64,000 nt of DNA from Chitinophagaceae bacterium. GTDB taxonomy: Bacteria; Bacteroidota; Bacteroidia; Chitinophagales; Chitinophagaceae. Position 1 is the stretch's first letter. Every line of letters begins with the position of its first letter. Positions 8,116 to 16,222 of the stretch are shown here, in pieces. The stretch covers positions 1-64,000 of the forward strand of contig JAEUVD010000044.1 in assembly GCA_016787065.1 (NCBI GenBank). Reading direction: 5' to 3'. Below the pieces are notes generated by a model. That model did not search any database, was not told the DNA's origin, and worked only from the letters and a program-made list of their open reading frames with translations. Both the position numbers and the translations under genes were made by a program.

Positions 8116-8595
8116 TTATTTCTTTAAAGTGATTTCATTTTTAACATCGTAAGGCACAGTTTGAAAACCAACTTTGAGTGTAGTATGTGTTAGGGCTGTC
8201 ATCTTCACTGATTTATTGTTAATGATGTTTTTATAAATTTTGTAACCTGTTGTCAAAATGTTGGTGATAGGTATTTCTATCATTATGCCGTTGACAACTG
8301 CTTCGCCATAAGGAGGTATTGAAATATCTTTATCAATAGCTTGTGATGTGCCTATCGTTTCACCTTCAAATTGAATTTTTACAAATGGATATTTGATTTT
8401 GAATGTGCCACCATCAGGATTTTTAAATCGTATATCCATTCGGATAAACAAACCCAACAAATTCACTTTATGTATTTGTGCTGTGGGTATAATTTCTAAA
8501 TTCTGATTGGTGCTATTCATCTTGCGTATGTAGTTGATACCTGCATAAGCACCTACACCCAAACCAACACCCATCAATAGTTTTGTTACATTCAT
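8116..8595 (-). CDS. Membrane-anchored LEA14-like (WHy/LEA_2 fold) protein
   Basis: 159 residues: one N-terminal span at about 5-24 (LLMGVGLGVGAYAGINYI), then a beta-rich domain with the LEA_2 pattern (IRMDIRFKNPDGGTFKIKYP ... IQFEGETIGTSQ ... ISIPPYGEAVVNGI). LEA14-type domains are small beta-sandwiches found on bacterial and archaeal surface or stress proteins. Its start overlaps the stop of the upstream 58-residue gene (TAATG). Anchored beta-sandwiches in a virus-like operon could be virion surface parts. The family call is reasonable; the role is not known. Confidence 0.7.
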   Translation of the reverse strand: MNVTKLLMGVGLGVGAYAGINYIRKMNSTNQNLEIIPTAQIHKVNLLGLFIRMDIRFKNPDGGTFKIKYPFVKIQFEGETIGTSQAIDKDISIPPYGEAVVNGIMIEIPITNILTTGYKIYKNIINNKSVKMTALTHTTLKVGFQTVPYDVKNEITLKK

Positions 8596-8771
8596 TACTT
8601 CTTAATTTTTCTTCTGATTAATTCGTTGGCTAATTGAAAGCCCATCCAAATAGCACCACCTACAACTGCCTTTACTGCATAGTCTAGTAAAGAACTAAAA
8701 TCAAAATTGGCAAGTAGTATTGTGCCTGTTAGTAAAATATTGGAGGTGGTATCGTTGATTGGTTGCTTCAT
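8595..8771 (-). CDS. Small membrane protein, first gene of the structural operon
   Basis: 58 residues, MKQPINDTTSNILLTGTILL..., with two hydrophobic stretches (about 12-21 and 31-45) and a basic tail (NELIRRKIKK). Its TAA stop shares bases with the ATG of the following gene (TAATG), arguing for a real coupled gene. The start lies about 24 bases below the predicted transcription start of the promoter at 8801-8835. The size and topology would suit a holin-like or virion membrane protein, but this is a guess. Confidence 0.6.
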   Translation of the reverse strand: MKQPINDTTSNILLTGTILLANFDFSSLLDYAVKAVVGGAIWMGFQLANELIRRKIKK

Positions 8772-8800
8772 TTTTTATTGTGTTTTTTAATTTGATAATG

Positions 8801-8835
8801 CAAAGATGCGATGCTGAAAAAGTGAACTTTCGCAC
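8801..8835 (-). promoter_or_regulatory. Promoter of the virus-like operon with GTGCGAAAGT box
   Basis: Read on the minus strand: GTGCGAAAGT (8835-8826), 18 bases, then ATCTTTGCATT with the -7-like hexamer ending TTTG (8808-8801). The -7 is CATCTTTG instead of TAnnTTTG, so it may need help from a factor bound at the upstream box. The same box and spacing recur at 9703-9738 and, in a looser form, at 29376-29409. Confidence 0.55.
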
Positions 8836-8894
8836 TTTGGTATGCTTTTGCTTTGCTAGGTTTTGTTTTTCGTAACTCTCTTCAACTTTGTTAT

Positions 8895-9158
8895 TTATGC
8901 TACCATTTTTAGTTTTTCAAAATCTATGTATTGTGGTTCACCAATACATTCAAAAATGATTTGCACTTGTTTTTGAGTATAGAAATAGGATACTCGAAGT
9001 CCTATCTCTTTTTCAAATGGTTTTAGCCAATTAATTATAGTTCTTCGGTTTACACCATATACCTCGCCTAAATCAACATTGGTGCATGGTCTTGCTGTGA
9101 TACTACCATCCACATTGATTAATGGATTTTTGAGTATTTGTAGTTTTGATTTTGGCAT
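8895..9158 (-). CDS. Small HTH DNA-binding protein (paralogue of 29108-29341)
   Basis: 87 residues. A helix-turn-helix core (LGEVYGVNRRTIINWLKPFE) is followed by a YFYTQKQVQIIFECIGEP segment. It matches the 77-residue protein at 29108-29341 along its whole core: YGV..RT...WL.PFE..IG..V...Y...QV..IF...G.P. It starts one base after the 172-residue gene ends and lies just upstream of the operon promoter at 8801-8835. Being placed beside that promoter and having a twin beside the third promoter suggests it binds the shared GTGCGAAAGT box. DNA binding is a family-level inference. Confidence 0.7.
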   Translation of the reverse strand: MPKSKLQILKNPLINVDGSITARPCTNVDLGEVYGVNRRTIINWLKPFEKEIGLRVSYFYTQKQVQIIFECIGEPQYIDFEKLKMVA

Positions 9159-9159
9159 G

Positions 9160-9678
9160 TTAGTTATTGTAAGTGTGGTTAATGATTAAATTATTGAACT
9201 GCTGTATTAAAGTTTCATCGGCATAAGTTTTTAATGCTTGCAATGCTTTTTGGAAACTTTCTCTGCATGGCTTTTGCATAAATAAATAATAAGATTCTGC
9301 AAATACTTTTAATTCAAAACGATGCACTACAATGTATTTTCTTTCATGCACCATATCCAAATACCATGCTTTAGTACCTGCATAACCATGTTCAAAATGT
9401 GGACTTAACCATTTTAGTGGATGTGGCACAAATCGGCTTTCATTGCGTTGCAAATATTGATGTGCTAACAATACTCTTTCGCAAAACATGATGAACTTTT
9501 CTCTGCTCACCAATAGCGATGGATGAATAATGCACTCCTCAATTTGTTGCTTGGCTATTTCAATTTCTGCTTCGTTGAACTCCTTGCCATGCCACAATAA
9601 TGTGTGTGCAAATAACCATGCTCCGTTTACTAATCTTGTTTTTGTTTCTGTTCTGTTGTGTAATTTTTCGTTTGACAT
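9160..9678 (-). CDS. Hypothetical protein, first gene of HTH operon
   Basis: 172 residues, MSNEKLHNRTETKTRLVNGA..., helical, rich in aromatic residues and His (HTLLWHGKEF, PLKWLSPHFEHGYAGTKAWY, VVHRFELKVFAESYYLF). No signal peptide, membrane span or known motif. It is followed by the HTH gene after one base and preceded by a promoter-like site at 9703-9738 with a leader of about 19 bases. Possibly an early or regulatory gene of the element. I do not recognise it. Confidence 0.7.
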   Translation of the reverse strand: MSNEKLHNRTETKTRLVNGAWLFAHTLLWHGKEFNEAEIEIAKQQIEECIIHPSLLVSREKFIMFCERVLLAHQYLQRNESRFVPHPLKWLSPHFEHGYAGTKAWYLDMVHERKYIVVHRFELKVFAESYYLFMQKPCRESFQKALQALKTYADETLIQQFNNLIINHTYNN

Positions 9679-9702
9679 TTTATTTAATTATTTTTTACAA
9701 TG

Positions 9703-9738
9703 CAAAGATTGTGTCATGCAAAAAGCCCACTTTCGCAC
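9703..9738 (-). promoter_or_regulatory. Promoter with GTGCGAAAGT box upstream of the HTH operon
   Basis: On the minus strand GTGCGAAAGT (9738-9729) is followed after 19 bases by ATCTTTGCATT, the -7-like element being AATCTTTG (9710-9703). It shares with the 8801-8835 site the ten-base box, a CTTTTT tract three bases after it, and the ATCTTTGCATT end. The remaining intergenic sequence up to 10004 holds the 11-base repeats. Confidence 0.55.
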
Positions 9739-9865
9739 ACAGGGACATATTTGTAAAAACAATTAAAATATTTCCTAAAACTGTTTAGTATTTATTTGAC
9801 TTTCCTAGCTTGGTAGCGTTGTGCATTTTTATGCTCAATTGTGCCGAATTAGGTAAAATTTGAAT

Positions 9866-9953
9866 TAAGGAATCAATGAAGGAACATTGAAGTATCATTG
9901 AAGAAACATTCAAGAAAGATTGGGGGAACAATCGAGGAACATTAAGTAAGCAA
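9866..9953. repeat. Eight degenerate 11-base tandem repeats (iteron-like)
   Basis: The segment can be cut into eight successive 11-base units resembling TGAAGGAACAT: for example TGAAGGAACAT at 9877, TGAAGTATCAT at 9888, TGAAGAAACAT at 9899, TCAAGAAAGAT at 9910, TCGAGGAACAT at 9932. The period is close to one helical turn. It lies in the 326-base gap between the end of the copper operon (10005) and the HTH operon promoter, where I see no credible gene. Candidate roles are a replication or partition origin, an operator array, or relic microsatellite. Confidence 0.7.
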
Positions 9954-10004
9954 TAGTTTGTCAATGCGTAAACTGGTAAATCATGCTTAAATGATAAAAA
10001 CTGA

Positions 10005-12242
10005 TTAATAATTAACACCTATGCCTAACCCAAATCCCATATCGCTATCATAATGTGTAGTAAGTGATACATTTTTACCCAAAATATATTTTGCACCTGC
10101 CATATACTCAAAATCGGAATTGACCATAAAATGCAATCGTACTCTTGGTGCTATCACAATATCTTCTCGCATTAACTGAAGCCTAATACGTTTATCAGTA
10201 TCAAAACGTATATCTGCTAAAACTAACATTGGGAGTGTATAAACAAAACCTATACAAACAGCATTGCGCATGTCCTTTGTATCATATTGACCAAACAGGT
10301 TTTTTTCGACAGGCGCAATGCCCATTTTTCTGTATCTAAAATCAAAGCCGATGTAAGGAAATGCAAATTGGTTTCTTCCTAAATACCTTCCAAAATGTGT
10401 TTCTACTTCGTAGCCGTGCATATCATGATAACCTAATCGCCATTCACTATGCAATTTCCAACGGGTGTTTTGAAGCATAGCCTCGCCATCATTTCCATTG
10501 GATGCAAAATCGTTTTGTGCCATGAAATGAAATTTTCTATCTTCTGCTTTTAATTTTCGGTAAGCGTATTTAGGATTTGGAATATAGGGGTTAGGTGCTT
10601 GATTTTCGTAAGTAAATACTCTTCCCATGCCACTCATCATGTGGTACAAAATATGACAATGAAAAAACCAGTCGCCTTCTTCGTTCGCATTAAATTCTAA
10701 TGTATCAGTTTCCATTGGCATTATATCTACAATGTTTTTAAGGGGTGCATGTTCACCCTGTCCGTTTAGTAAACGAAAATCATGTCCATGCAAGTGCATA
10801 GGATGGCGCATCATAGAGCCATTGTAAATAATCATGCGAATATTCTCACCCTTCTTAATTAAAATTTTATAAGTTTCACTTATTACCTTATTATCCATGC
10901 TCCACACATAACGGTTCATGTTTCCAGTTAATTCAAAACGAAGTGTTTTTACTGTTGCGTTTCGAGGCAAGGAAGTATTCTGTGGAGATTTGAGCATTGC
11001 GTAATTCAAAGTAATTATATCTGCCAAAGCATTTGCATTATATCTATTAGGGTCGTCATCACTTTGTTTTGGTTTAGCATCACCAGTAATTTCAGGGTAC
11101 ATCACCACATTCATATCCATTTGATTTAGGCTCATATTCATTCCCATATCATCCAACCTGCCATTCATTTTCATCATGTCGTTCATCATCTTCATGCCTT
11201 CAAAATATTTTAAACGAGGCATTGTGCTTGCTACTTGTTTTATGCCATTACCTAAAAAAATAGAAGTTGAATTTACCCTATCTTCTGACGTTGCTAAAAA
11301 CTCATAAGCTGTGCTGTCATTAGGTATTGTAACTATCACATCATAGGTTTCAGAAACGGCAACGATGAGCCTATCCACTTCAATAGGTTCGACATCATTT
11401 CCATCATTAGCTACCACCGTAATTTTTCCTCCTGCATAAGTAAGCCAAAAATAGGATGACGCACCAGCATTGGAAATTCTTAATCGAACCTTATCACCTG
11501 CTTTCAGATTAGAAAATTGAATTTCATTTTTACCATTCATAAGTAGTTTATCATAGTACACATCGCTTACATCCATTGATAACATGCGCTTCCATTCGTT
11601 CTTTATTTTTGTTTTGAAATGTCCCTTTTGAATTGCCTCTATATAACTTTGAGTCGATTTCTTTTTTACTCCAAACCAGTCAGTGGCATTATGTAACATA
11701 CGATGCACATTTTCAGGTTTGTAATCAGTCCATTCACTTAATACGATAGGTATAGTTGGCAAATCATCAATACCTTTTCTAAATGTTTTGTCATTTGCCT
11801 TTTTGTTCATGATAAATGAACCATACATGCCAATTTGCTCTTGCAAACCACTATGACTATGATACCAATGTGTACCATGTTGAATGATAGGGAAACGATA
11901 TATATGTGTGGTGTGAGGTTTAATTGGCATTTGTGTAAGATATGGAACTCCATCTTCCTTATTAGGTAAAAACAAACCATGCCAATGTAACGAAGTGCTT
12001 TCATTGAGTTCATTATGCACTACAATTTCTGCTGTATCTCCTTCAGTAAAAGTAAGTGTAGGCATAGGAATTTGTCCATTGACTGCAATGGCTCGTTTAG
12101 CCTTTCCTGTGAAGTTTACCAATGTGTCCTTTATGGTAAGGTCATAATGAACAAGTTTTTGTGCGTTAGAATGATGGTATGATACTAGTATGATACATAC
12201 TATTGGCAACAGTTTTTTTTTAAGAAGGTTTTGTATATCCAC
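10005..12242 (-). CDS. copA: CopA-type multicopper oxidase with C-terminal CopB-like domain
   Basis: A periplasmic copper oxidase of the CopA/PcoA resistance type. Copper ligands are clear: HWHG, HWYHSHSG, HPMHLHGHDF, and HCHILYH with a downstream Met. A Met-rich stretch (KMMNDMMKMNGRL and onward) before the last cupredoxin domain is typical copper storage. After the oxidase (about residue 570) a beta-rich tail (GRYLGRNQFAFPYIGFDFRY, SDMGFGLGIGVNY) resembles the CopB outer-membrane barrel, so this looks like a CopA-CopB fusion. The start is awkward: in frame it must be the GTG at 12242 or another non-ATG, while a good ATG at 12256 is one base out of frame across a run of nine A. Either start gives a signal peptide ending SNAQ. 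Confidence 0.85.
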   Translation of the reverse strand: MDIQNLLKKKLLPIVCIILVSYHHSNAQKLVHYDLTIKDTLVNFTGKAKRAIAVNGQIPMPTLTFTEGDTAEIVVHNELNESTSLHWHGLFLPNKEDGVPYLTQMPIKPHTTHIYRFPIIQHGTHWYHSHSGLQEQIGMYGSFIMNKKANDKTFRKGIDDLPTIPIVLSEWTDYKPENVHRMLHNATDWFGVKKKSTQSYIEAIQKGHFKTKIKNEWKRMLSMDVSDVYYDKLLMNGKNEIQFSNLKAGDKVRLRISNAGASSYFWLTYAGGKITVVANDGNDVEPIEVDRLIVAVSETYDVIVTIPNDSTAYEFLATSEDRVNSTSIFLGNGIKQVASTMPRLKYFEGMKMMNDMMKMNGRLDDMGMNMSLNQMDMNVVMYPEITGDAKPKQSDDDPNRYNANALADIITLNYAMLKSPQNTSLPRNATVKTLRFELTGNMNRYVWSMDNKVISETYKILIKKGENIRMIIYNGSMMRHPMHLHGHDFRLLNGQGEHAPLKNIVDIMPMETDTLEFNANEEGDWFFHCHILYHMMSGMGRVFTYENQAPNPYIPNPKYAYRKLKAEDRKFHFMAQNDFASNGNDGEAMLQNTRWKLHSEWRLGYHDMHGYEVETHFGRYLGRNQFAFPYIGFDFRYRKMGIAPVEKNLFGQYDTKDMRNAVCIGFVYTLPMLVLADIRFDTDKRIRLQLMREDIVIAPRVRLHFMVNSDFEYMAGAKYILGKNVSLTTHYDSDMGFGLGIGVNY

Positions 12243-12265
12243 TTTAATAATTTCATGTTTTAATA

Positions 12266-12844
12266 TTAACAACAACTTACACCTTCCTGAATTGGAGGGC
12301 ATTTAATTGTACCATAGCTGCAAAAAACACAACAGTCACCCTCTATAGGTTTTAACCTTGTTTTGCAATTCTCACACTCGTAAAAAAACATGCAAGCATT
12401 TGTTGGCATCGTTTCTTCCTTTTGGTAACTGCATTTTGGACAAGTCAATGTTGATAACAAAACTATATTTCTATTCTTCATTTTTATTGCTTTAAAATTA
12501 ATTAATGTTGCGATGAGAATTCCGCCCATACCCAAATTTGTAAATATCATCCAATGGTTACTTTTACTTACATAATAACCATATAAAATAATTAAACCAC
12601 AAATAACTGAAAGTAGTAATGGGTATATTAATTTATGTGTTCGATATGATAAGTAAAAACCAATAATAGAAAGTAAAACCATAAGGGAAAAAAACCACAT
12701 TGTATTAGTTCCCAACATTTCAAAACTACCTAAACCCAATGCACTTGCAATGAATGCAAAAATTGGAAAGCAACATGGTGAAAGTATTGCAACTAAAATC
12801 ATTCCAAGCGTTCCTAATTTATAGATATTCTTTATAACGTTCAT
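12266..12844 (-). CDS. MerC-like membrane protein fused to a GDCCVxC domain
   Basis: 192 residues. Four hydrophobic spans in residues 1-115, with SPCCFPIFAF near residue 23 giving the paired cytosolic-face Cys of MerC mercury/metal transporters. The C-terminal 65 residues are a Cys-rich soluble domain: CPKC, CENCKTRLKP and GDCCVFCSYGTIKCPP, the GDCCVxC signature normally found as a separate small protein beside mercury or metal genes, sometimes with selenocysteine. Here it is Cys. The end of the gene lies nine bases before a possible copA ATG. A role in metal import or hand-over before detoxification is likely; the metal is not shown. Confidence 0.85.
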   Translation of the reverse strand: MNVIKNIYKLGTLGMILVAILSPCCFPIFAFIASALGLGSFEMLGTNTMWFFSLMVLLSIIGFYLSYRTHKLIYPLLLSVICGLIILYGYYVSKSNHWMIFTNLGMGGILIATLINFKAIKMKNRNIVLLSTLTCPKCSYQKEETMPTNACMFFYECENCKTRLKPIEGDCCVFCSYGTIKCPPIQEGVSCC

Positions 12845-12852
12845 TACAATTT

Positions 12853-13749
12853 TTATTTAATCGTTTCTTGTACACTTCCACAATTCAACATTTGTGAACC
12901 GTAGTAAGGGTTTTTTATTGCCTTTTCTTTACTCAACCAGTTTGCTCCTTTGCCATCATCGTACATAGGGCAGTGTTGGTAATAGACAGTAGTTTCATTT
13001 TTTGAAACCTTAATTAGTTTATACATATTAGTAGATAAGGAACTAAAATGCCCTCGTTGATGTGATACATCTTTTGTTTCCTCAATATGCCCTGCATCAA
13101 ACTTCAAATCATTATTTACTTTCATCCATACAGTATGTTCATTATTATTCAACATTTTCATATCTACATTATTTAACAATGCTAATAATTCTTTTGCCTT
13201 TAAACTAGCTGTTTTTCCATCAGATTTAACTAGTGCATCTTTTAATGAAAAATATGTTTCAAATACTTCTTTTAATGGGTATGAAATGGCAGTAGCCTTT
13301 ACTGCCGAAGTATCAATTTTTTCTACAATTGTGTTTGAAACATTTGTGGTTGTATCAGTTTTTGTGATAATTCCAGTTTCATTAATGGTTGTATTTTTTG
13401 CAATTGCTTTAGGATTTCTATCATAATGACAGCATTCAGGTAAATTGTCATATATATCTTTAGGGGCTAAAAAGTTTTCGCTATCATACCCTGCTTTGGC
13501 AATTCGTTTTAAAATTTCATTTTGATTTGTTTTGATAGTATCATAAGATAAATCTGCCATTTTGGTGTCTTTATTCCAACTTACTTTGGCTTCATTTTTT
13601 TTATTCCCTGCATTTTCTATGGTTTCTTTACACATACCACAGTTCCCATAGATATGTACTTGTTCGGTTCGTACATTTTTAATTGTGTTACAACTTATAA
13701 AAAGTAGGAAGCAGAATAATGCGATGATGTTTGAAATTAATTTTGTCAT
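12853..13749 (-). CDS. Lipoprotein with HMA-like and DUF3347 domains
   Basis: 298 residues with a lipoprotein signal (LFCFLLFISC). Residues about 30-95 resemble a heavy-metal-associated domain (HIYGNCGMCKETIENAG, CxxC motif). The C-terminal half is a DUF3347 domain with VYYQHCPMYDDGKGANWLS and NPYYGSQMLNCG, the His/Cys/Met pattern of a copper-binding site also found on CusB-type proteins in Bacteroidota. A periplasmic copper chaperone or sensor that passes copper to neighbours is likely. Nine bases separate it from the His-rich gene upstream. The domain assignments are strong, the partner is unknown. Confidence 0.88.
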   Translation of the reverse strand: MTKLISNIIALFCFLLFISCNTIKNVRTEQVHIYGNCGMCKETIENAGNKKNEAKVSWNKDTKMADLSYDTIKTNQNEILKRIAKAGYDSENFLAPKDIYDNLPECCHYDRNPKAIAKNTTINETGIITKTDTTTNVSNTIVEKIDTSAVKATAISYPLKEVFETYFSLKDALVKSDGKTASLKAKELLALLNNVDMKMLNNNEHTVWMKVNNDLKFDAGHIEETKDVSHQRGHFSSLSTNMYKLIKVSKNETTVYYQHCPMYDDGKGANWLSKEKAIKNPYYGSQMLNCGSVQETIK

Positions 13750-13758
13750 TTTATTGTT

Positions 13759-14139
13759 TTAATGAAATTGTGAATGATGATGATTATGTAAAGTATCGTG
13801 AGTGTTGTGTTGGATTTGTGAGTGATGAAAACCTGAATGATGGTGTACTGTATCATGATGATGATAAATAATGTGATGATGATGATAGGTGCTATCGTAA
13901 TGATGATAAATACTATCGTAATGAGCTTGATGGGCAGGCGCATGTGTATGTGCATAAACTACTGAATCATGATAAGTTTGGGCATGGTGTAATGCCGTAT
14001 CCATACTTAATGCACTTTCCAAATTCTCGGTTTCAATTTGTAAGTTTGTACTTGAATCTTCTTTTTTACAAGAAAAAAATACTGCTATCACCACAATAGT
14101 AAAAACGCAAATAGACAATTTAATTGATTTGTTTAGCAT
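13759..14139 (-). CDS. His-rich lipoprotein, probable metal-binding protein
   Basis: 126 residues: a lipoprotein signal (IVVIAVFFSCKKE) and a C-terminal 75 residues packed with His in repeating Tyr/Asp/Ser/His units (AHYDSIYHHYDSTYHHHHII, HNTHDTLHNHHHSQFH). Such tails bind Cu, Zn or Ni. At the DNA level the tail is a low-complexity (A/T)TGATG-type repeat, so its length is expected to vary between strains. An overlapping 69-residue frame on the same strand is a product of this repetition and not a gene. Three bases upstream ends the 692-residue T9SS protein. Confidence 0.8.
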   Translation of the reverse strand: MLNKSIKLSICVFTIVVIAVFFSCKKEDSSTNLQIETENLESALSMDTALHHAQTYHDSVVYAHTHAPAHQAHYDSIYHHYDSTYHHHHIIYHHHDTVHHHSGFHHSQIQHNTHDTLHNHHHSQFH

Positions 14140-14142
14140 ATA

Positions 14143-16221
14143 CTACTTTTTAGAAATTTTAAATACTTTTTGTTGTTGTGTAGTTTGCACAGTAATAAAA
14201 TACTGACCTGAAGCTAGTTGAGATACATCTAATTTATTAGTTGCAGGATATGCATTTATAACTTTGCCAGTAATATCAGAAATAATTATTTTTTTGATAA
14301 TGACATTTGCACCGTAATTAATATTGATGGAATTTGAAGTTGGATTTGGAGAAATAGTTATGGTGTTTATTTCTTCAACTTCATTTAGTGCATTTGGTGT
14401 TGAAGGTTTTACTTTTACTACTCTGTTATTTCCATTATCTACTGCATAAATATATCCATCGGGTCCTATTTTAATACCCATTATACCATTACTGTTTGGT
14501 ATAGCAACTCTATACAATTCTGTTGCAGGCAAAACTGAAATATTGTAAAAAATGATTTCGTTTGTTGCATAGTCAGATATAATTAAAGTGTTATCCATAA
14601 TATCAATACCACAAGGTTTATTTAAACCTGTATTTATCACAGTGTCAAAATCATATCCTGTTACCTTCTTATATTCATGTACCGTTTCATGAGGTCCCCA
14701 ACTAGGTGTGCCACCTACTGTTCCTGTAGTTATATCAAGGCGCATTACTCTCTTATTGCCATAGTCTACTATATACAACCATTTCTTATTTTTATCTAAA
14801 ACCAAATGACTAGGTACTATATCATTTACATCTCTGGATACTGTAAAATCAGCATATCGTCTAATAATGCCATCGGAATGGTCATCATTGCCCGGGTCAT
14901 GGTCGCCTCCAAAATCATAACGAACAATGTCATTGTTGTAACCATCAAAATTCCAAAATACATTTTCATTTTCCCAAGCAATACCTTGACTGTATGGGCT
15001 TTCATGTAGCATATCTAAATGATCGCCATTGTTGGAAGCAGCACCTCCATATATAGTCAAATCACTAGTCCATAATGCAGGTCCTGTAAATGGTGTGCCT
15101 CCATTGTGGTTGGCATCAAAAACGCCTGGGCTTGTTGCAAAATTTTCATTCTCACTAAAAGCAATGGCTGTAGGTAAAGACATAAAATGCCAATTATTCG
15201 CATCCTCTTTATAAACCGTAGTTTGTGATGCTGTGGCTGTATTTGAAACAATTACTGTACTTCCACCTTGAGCTTCTGTATTTTTATTTAATACCCACAT
15301 TTCTTTAAGGGATAAATTTGGGTGAAAATCAATATCTACAGGTGTACTAACTTGATTGCTACTATTAACTACAACACTATCTGATACCCAATACCCAATA
15401 TAATTGCTCATTAGGTTGGGTATATCGTTTCCTACTGTAACAATTTTTGTGGTTGTATCGTTACTATTCAAGCTATCCATATTAGAACCATTAAAATCAC
15501 TGTACCACATCTTAATTGTGTAGTTCCCATTTGTAGTTGAAGAAAAAGGCATTGTCGAAGTTAAAATGGTATCGGAATAGTTTTGTAATGTAAGCCCTGT
15601 GATAACATTATTTACTATTGCCCCTCCATTAACTTGATAATTTAACTTCATAGAGTTTATGGTTTGCTTACCCCAGTTAAATGCTTTTAGTTTAAAGTTC
15701 ATTGAAGCACCATTTAATAAATAATTTTTTTGCAAAAATGTTGTATTGTCGTGCATAGAAGATGCTATATCATAATTAGGAGGTTCATTGGCGACAAATG
15801 TGAAAGTTTGCGTAGAGCCACTACCAATAAATTGGTTGATGATGTAACCATTTACCTTTACTCTAAATACAAATCCTCCATCACCGTAATCATCTATATA
15901 ATGTATCTCATATTGACCACCTTGAGTAAGGCAAATAAACGGAACAGATATAGTTGTATTACTTGCATATCCATTACCAGCAGTCGAGGTTAAAGGTGTA
16001 CCTCCACTTGCACAAGTAAGTTGGGCAGTATTGCCACCACTTAATAATGTACCCACACCACATGGGTTACCCATAGTGTCTAATTGCCAAAATCCTTCTT
16101 CACCATAGGTGTCTGTAATAATTTCAAAGGATACCTCTACTTGTCCCATTGGGCATTGGGCATAGGACATCGTTGCCACGAACATCAAAGCTGTTACGAA
16201 AAATGCTATTTTTTTTGTCAT
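14143..16221 (-). CDS. T9SS type A secreted protein with NHL/beta-propeller-like repeats
   Basis: 692 residues with signal peptide MTKKIAFFVTALMFVATMSYAQ and a C-terminal sorting domain (ISPNPTSNSININYG ... GQYFITVQTTQQQKVFKISKK), so it should cross the outer membrane by T9SS. The N-terminal 140 residues are beta-rich. Between about 280 and 610 there are propeller-like blades (LDKNKKWLYIVDYGNKRVMR, KPCGIDIMDNTLIISDYATN, GIKIGPDGYIYAVDNGNNRV) of NHL type. Predicted role: a surface or extracellular binding or electron-transfer partner of the oxidases in the same operon, which I infer only from position. Confidence 0.8.
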   Translation of the reverse strand: MTKKIAFFVTALMFVATMSYAQCPMGQVEVSFEIITDTYGEEGFWQLDTMGNPCGVGTLLSGGNTAQLTCASGGTPLTSTAGNGYASNTTISVPFICLTQGGQYEIHYIDDYGDGGFVFRVKVNGYIINQFIGSGSTQTFTFVANEPPNYDIASSMHDNTTFLQKNYLLNGASMNFKLKAFNWGKQTINSMKLNYQVNGGAIVNNVITGLTLQNYSDTILTSTMPFSSTTNGNYTIKMWYSDFNGSNMDSLNSNDTTTKIVTVGNDIPNLMSNYIGYWVSDSVVVNSSNQVSTPVDIDFHPNLSLKEMWVLNKNTEAQGGSTVIVSNTATASQTTVYKEDANNWHFMSLPTAIAFSENENFATSPGVFDANHNGGTPFTGPALWTSDLTIYGGAASNNGDHLDMLHESPYSQGIAWENENVFWNFDGYNNDIVRYDFGGDHDPGNDDHSDGIIRRYADFTVSRDVNDIVPSHLVLDKNKKWLYIVDYGNKRVMRLDITTGTVGGTPSWGPHETVHEYKKVTGYDFDTVINTGLNKPCGIDIMDNTLIISDYATNEIIFYNISVLPATELYRVAIPNSNGIMGIKIGPDGYIYAVDNGNNRVVKVKPSTPNALNEVEEINTITISPNPTSNSININYGANVIIKKIIISDITGKVINAYPATNKLDVSQLASGQYFITVQTTQQQKVFKISKK

Positions 16222-16222
16222 T

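Noticed and set aside
1..8771. Integrative conjugative element transfer module
   Set aside because: No relaxase, coupling protein or Tra-type gene is visible; the mix of wall hydrolases and small membrane proteins fits a virus-like module better.
9866..9953. CRISPR array
   Set aside because: Units of 11 bases without spacers are too short and directly tandem; no cas genes are present.
9785..10018. 77-codon minus-strand frame over the 11-base repeats
   Set aside because: The protein is a by-product of the repeat array, has no supporting start signal and overlaps the end of copA.
13746..13955. 69-residue His/Ile-rich frame
   Set aside because: Shifted reading of the low-complexity tail of the His-rich lipoprotein.
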